From DASZHA01 sp049644325 (GTDB lineage Bacteria; Chloroflexota; Dormibacteria; DASZGP01): a stretch of 15,265 bases of DNA. The notes under the pieces are model-generated. The model did no database searches. It had not been told where the DNA came from and saw only the letters and a list, made by a program, of their open reading frames with translations. Below, piece by piece: positions 12,716 through 15,265 of this stretch. Numbering within the stretch: position 1 is the stretch's first letter; the number at the start of each line of letters is the position of its first letter. The DNA is taken from the NCBI GenBank assembly GCA_049644325.1, contig JBARRR010000086.1, positions 1 through 15,265 of the forward strand, given 5' to 3'. The position numbers and the translations under genes are program-made.

Positions 12716-13222
12716 ATGCAGGCTTTCTTCGACAGCTTCGGCGTCAACTACATCAGCCTGATCTGGTACCTGGTGCTCTTCGGCCTGGTGCTCTGGCTGC
12801 TGTCGCGCTATGCGTTTAAGCCGATCCTGAGGACGATCGAGGAGCGGCAGCGCAGCATCAACCAGGCCCTCGATGAGGCCGAAGACGCCGCCAAGTCGAT
12901 CAGGCAGAGCCACGACAAGGCCGAGAAGATCCTCTGGGACGCCTCCGCCGAGGCCCAGGAGATCATCCGCCGCGCCGAGAAGGTGGGCCAGGACATCCAG
13001 GACCGGGCCCGTGAGGTTGCCCGGGCCGAGACCGACGCCCAGCTGGCCAAGGCCAAAGTCGAGATCGACCGGGAGCGGCTGGCGGCGATCCAGGACATCC
13101 GCCGGACCGCGGTCGACCTGGCCCTGTTCGCCGCCGGGCACGTCATCGAGAAGAACCTCGACAACGCCGACAACATGAAGCTGGCCGAGGAGGCCATCCA
13201 GCAGGCCGAGCTGCGAGCTTGA
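12716..13222 (+). CDS. atpF: ATP synthase F0 subunit b
   Basis: The peripheral-stalk subunit that anchors F1 to the membrane. The 168-residue sequence has one N-terminal membrane helix (about 12-30, ISLIWYLVLFGLVLWLLSRYAFKPI), then a long charged, Ala/Glu/Arg-rich helix (about 38-150) suited to a dimeric coiled coil, starting ERQRSINQALDEAEDAAKS as is typical. The length is standard. ATG 12716 has only AGG-type upstream sites (12703-12705 and 12710-12712), weaker than that of atpE, which fits the lower need for subunit b. Its TGA is overlapped by the TTG start of atpH. Confidence 0.96.
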   Translation: MQAFFDSFGVNYISLIWYLVLFGLVLWLLSRYAFKPILRTIEERQRSINQALDEAEDAAKSIRQSHDKAEKILWDASAEAQEIIRRAEKVGQDIQDRAREVARAETDAQLAKAKVEIDRERLAAIQDIRRTAVDLALFAAGHVIEKNLDNADNMKLAEEAIQQAELRA

Positions 13223-13761
13223 CCGAGCAGAGCCGCGCCGCCGCTCGCAGCTATGCCAGGGCCGCCTTCGAGGTGGCCACCGAGAAGCACGAAATCGGCG
13301 ACTGGCGCAAAGACCTGGAGCGCCTGGCGGCCATCTTCACCGATCCCGACGTTGCCGGCGCCTTCGACAACCCGCGGCTGGACGACGGCAAGCGCATCGG
13401 CATCGCGCTGGGCCTGGTGCCGGATGACCTAGGCGACGATCGCTCGAACTTCGTCAAGCTGCTGGTGCTGGCTCACCGGACCGACATGCTGCCGGTGATC
13501 CGGGAGGAGTTCGAGGCGTCGGTGGCGGAGGCGGAGGGCCGCACCGAGCTCCAGGTCACCCTTGCCAGCGAGGCGACCGACGAGGGCCGTGCTCGGCTGG
13601 CCCAGCTGCTCGCCCAAAAGCTTGGCCGTGATGTCGAGCTCGAGGTGCTCGTCGACCCCAGCATCATCGGCGGCGTCATCGTCCGCCAGGGGGACAGGGT
13701 CGCCGATGGCAGCGTGCGCCGGCGCCTCAACGAGATGCGCGAAGAACTGCTCGCCAGTTAG
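13219..13761 (+). CDS. atpH: ATP synthase F1 subunit delta
   Basis: Subunit delta links the b stalk to the top of the alpha/beta hexamer. The 180-residue protein matches the OSCP/delta pattern: an N-terminal helical domain beginning SRAAARSYARAAFEVA, NFVKLLVLAHRTDMLPVIREEFE in the middle, and the C-terminal signature VDPSIIGGVIVRQGDRVADGSVRRRLNEMREEL. The start is TTG 13219, overlapping the atpF stop as TTGA; no better start lies nearby. It is followed by atpA after eight bases. Confidence 0.96.
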   Translation: MTEQSRAAARSYARAAFEVATEKHEIGDWRKDLERLAAIFTDPDVAGAFDNPRLDDGKRIGIALGLVPDDLGDDRSNFVKLLVLAHRTDMLPVIREEFEASVAEAEGRTELQVTLASEATDEGRARLAQLLAQKLGRDVELEVLVDPSIIGGVIVRQGDRVADGSVRRRLNEMREELLAS

Positions 13762-13769
13762 GAGTACAG

Positions 13770-15265
13770 ATGGGAATCAAGAGCCAGGAAATCACCGAGC
13801 TGCTGAAGCGGAAGATCCAGAAGTTCGACGTGCCCATCTTCTCCGAGGACGTCGGTGTCGTCACCGACATCGGCGACGGAATCGCCCACGTCTACGGCTT
13901 GGCGGGCGTCCGGGCGGGCGAGATCGTGGAGTTCAAGAACGGGGTCAAGGGCCTGGCCCTGAACCTGGAGCGGGACTCTGTCGGCATCATCATCATGGGC
14001 CCCTACGACGAGATCGAGGAGGGGGACGAGGTCCGTACCACCGGCAAGATCGCCGAGGTACCGGTGGGCGAAGAACTGGTCGGCCGGGTGGTCAACGCGC
14101 TGGGCGAGCCGATCGACGGCAAGGGGCCGATCTCGTCCAGCGAGAACATGCCGGTTGAGCTGGTGGCGCCCGGTGTCATCACCCGCAAGCCCGTCGACAC
14201 CCCGGTTCAGACAGGTCTCAAGGCGGTCGACGCCATGGTGCCAATCGGACGGGGACAGCGCGAGCTGATCATCGGCGACCGCCAGCGCGGCAAGTCGGCG
14301 ATCGCCATCGACACCGTGATCAACCAGAAGGGCGGGGACCTGGTCTGTATCTACGTCTGTGTCGGCCAGAACGCGCAGTTCGTTGCCCGCCTGGCGGCCA
14401 CCCTCGACGAGTACGGGGCCCTCGACCACACCATCATCGTTGCGGCAACCAGCTCCGAACCGGCGGCGCTCTGGTTCCTGGCACCCTTCGCCGGCTGCGC
14501 CATGGGTGAGTACTTCCGTGACAAGGGCAAGGAGGCGCTGGTGGTCTATGACGACCTCAGCAAGCACGCCTGGGCCTATCGCCAGATCTCCCTGCTGCTG
14601 CGTCGGCCGCCTGGCCGCGAGGCATATCCCGGTGATGTCTTCTACCTCCACAGCCGGCTGCTCGAGCGCGCCGCCAAGATGAACGACGACAACGGTGGCG
14701 GGTCGCTGACCGCGCTGCCCATCATCGAGACGCTCGAGGGCGACGTCTCCGGCTACATCCCCACCAACGTCATCTCCATCACCGACGGCCAGATCTTCGT
14801 CGAGTCGGACCTCTTCAACTCCGGCATCCGACCAGCGGTCAACGCCGGAACGTCGGTCTCCCGCGTCGGCGGCGCGGCCCAGATCAAGGCGATGCGACAG
14901 GTTGCCGGCCAGCTCCGGCTCGACCTGGCCCAGTTCCGGGAGCTCGCGGCCTTTGCCCAGTTCAGCTCCGACCTCGACAAGCAGACCCTGCAACAGCTAC
15001 AGCGGGGACAGCGCATGACCGAGCTGCTCAAGCAGGACCAGTACCAGCCGCTGCGTGTCGAGCAGCAGGTCACCATCCTGTTCGCCGGCAGCCGCGGCCT
15101 GCTCGACGACGTCGAGGTCGACAAGCTGCGCGACTTCGAAAAGGGCTTCCACCAGTACATGTCCTCCAGCGGCAAGGATGTCCTCGACCGCATCGCCGAC
15201 AAGAAGGAGCTGGATGATGCCCTTGAGGCGGACCTGACCAAGGCGATCGAGGACTTCAAGCACAC
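13770..15265 (+). CDS. atpA: ATP synthase F1 subunit alpha (3' end beyond the window)
   Basis: The non-catalytic nucleotide-binding subunit of F1. About 498 codons are present and the window ends before the stop, so only the last few residues are missing (family length about 505-550). Motifs: VGVVTDIGDGIAHVYGL, GRVVNALGEPIDGKGP, the P-loop at 169-176, RRPPGREAYPGDVFYLHSRLLERAAK, GYIPTNVISITDGQIF, and SVSRVGGAAQIKAM with the arginine that contacts the neighbouring catalytic site. The P-loop reads GDRQRGKS rather than the usual GDRQTGKT; it still fits GxxxxGK[ST]. The start ATG 13770 has GGAG at 13761-13764, five bases upstream, overlapping the atpH stop. Confidence 0.97.
   Translation, partial: MGIKSQEITELLKRKIQKFDVPIFSEDVGVVTDIGDGIAHVYGLAGVRAGEIVEFKNGVKGLALNLERDSVGIIIMGPYDEIEEGDEVRTTGKIAEVPVGEELVGRVVNALGEPIDGKGPISSSENMPVELVAPGVITRKPVDTPVQTGLKAVDAMVPIGRGQRELIIGDRQRGKSAIAIDTVINQKGGDLVCIYVCVGQNAQFVARLAATLDEYGALDHTIIVAATSSEPAALWFLAPFAGCAMGEYFRDKGKEALVVYDDLSKHAWAYRQISLLLRRPPGREAYPGDVFYLHSRLLERAAKMNDDNGGGSLTALPIIETLEGDVSGYIPTNVISITDGQIFVESDLFNSGIRPAVNAGTSVSRVGGAAQIKAMRQVAGQLRLDLAQFRELAAFAQFSSDLDKQTLQQLQRGQRMTELLKQDQYQPLRVEQQVTILFAGSRGLLDDVEVDKLRDFEKGFHQYMSSSGKDVLDRIADKKELDDALEADLTKAIEDFKH

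Noticed and set aside
13758..14993. Minus-strand ORF of 411 codons opposite atpA
   Set aside because: It mirrors the codon periodicity of atpA; the translation resembles no protein family.
1..15265. CRISPR arrays, insertion sequences, prophage genes, tRNA or rRNA
   Set aside because: No direct-repeat arrays, transposase or integrase motifs, terminal inverted repeats, or tRNA-like folds were seen on reading both strands.

Overview
The window is one stretch of a GC-rich (about two thirds G+C by eye) bacterial chromosome, densely packed with housekeeping genes, almost all on the + strand. No mobile element, CRISPR array, rRNA or tRNA was found, and no gap between genes exceeds about 110 bases. 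Gene content and order (rpmE, DUF1385, prfA, prmC, tsaC, a dCMP-deaminase-type gene, a wecA/tagO-type transferase, then atpI-B-E-F-H-A) combine a layout typical of Actinobacteria (rpmE-prfA-prmC-sua5-wecA-atp) with one typical of Firmicutes and Chloroflexota (DUF1385 next to prfA; dCMP deaminase next to wecA). With the high GC, frequent GTG/TTG starts and apparently leaderless promoters, I infer a high-GC terrabacterial lineage such as Chloroflexota or Dormibacterota. This is inference; no marker here settles it.

Left part (1-4400). pyrG (CTP synthase) has a clear promoter and ribosome binding site. Next is a GlpX-family (class II fructose-1,6-bisphosphatase) gene that keeps the fold's landmarks but has lost nearly all catalytic metal-site residues, so it looks like a pseudoenzyme. 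A 66-residue two-helix membrane protein is encoded on the minus strand. It converges with the glpX-like gene (overlapping stop codons) and diverges from an uncharacterised radical SAM protein, sharing what appears to be a back-to-back promoter only about 10 bases wide.

Middle part (4400-7100). A site-2-protease-type membrane metalloprotease (M50), a small VOC/glyoxalase-fold protein, ribosomal protein L31 (zinc form) and a DUF1385 membrane protein follow. Between rpmE and the DUF1385 gene are a 19-codon ORF whose stop overlaps the next start, and two perfect interleaved stems that fit an H-type pseudoknot.

Right part (7090-15265). A tightly coupled translation and envelope operon (release factor 1, its glutamine methyltransferase PrmC, the tRNA t6A enzyme TsaC, dCMP deaminase, polyprenyl-phosphate sugar-phosphate transferase) runs into the F-type ATP synthase operon (assembly factor, a, c, b, delta, alpha; alpha is cut by the window end). 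Six junctions are 4-base GTGA or TTGA stop/start overlaps, implying translational coupling. An extended -10 promoter at the end of the transferase gene can give the ATP synthase genes their own transcript.

The best candidates for something new are the catalytically stripped GlpX paralogue, the rpmE-DUF1385 pseudoknot and relay ORF, the A5C6 start region of pyrG, the bidirectional leaderless promoter, and the uncharacterised radical SAM protein.
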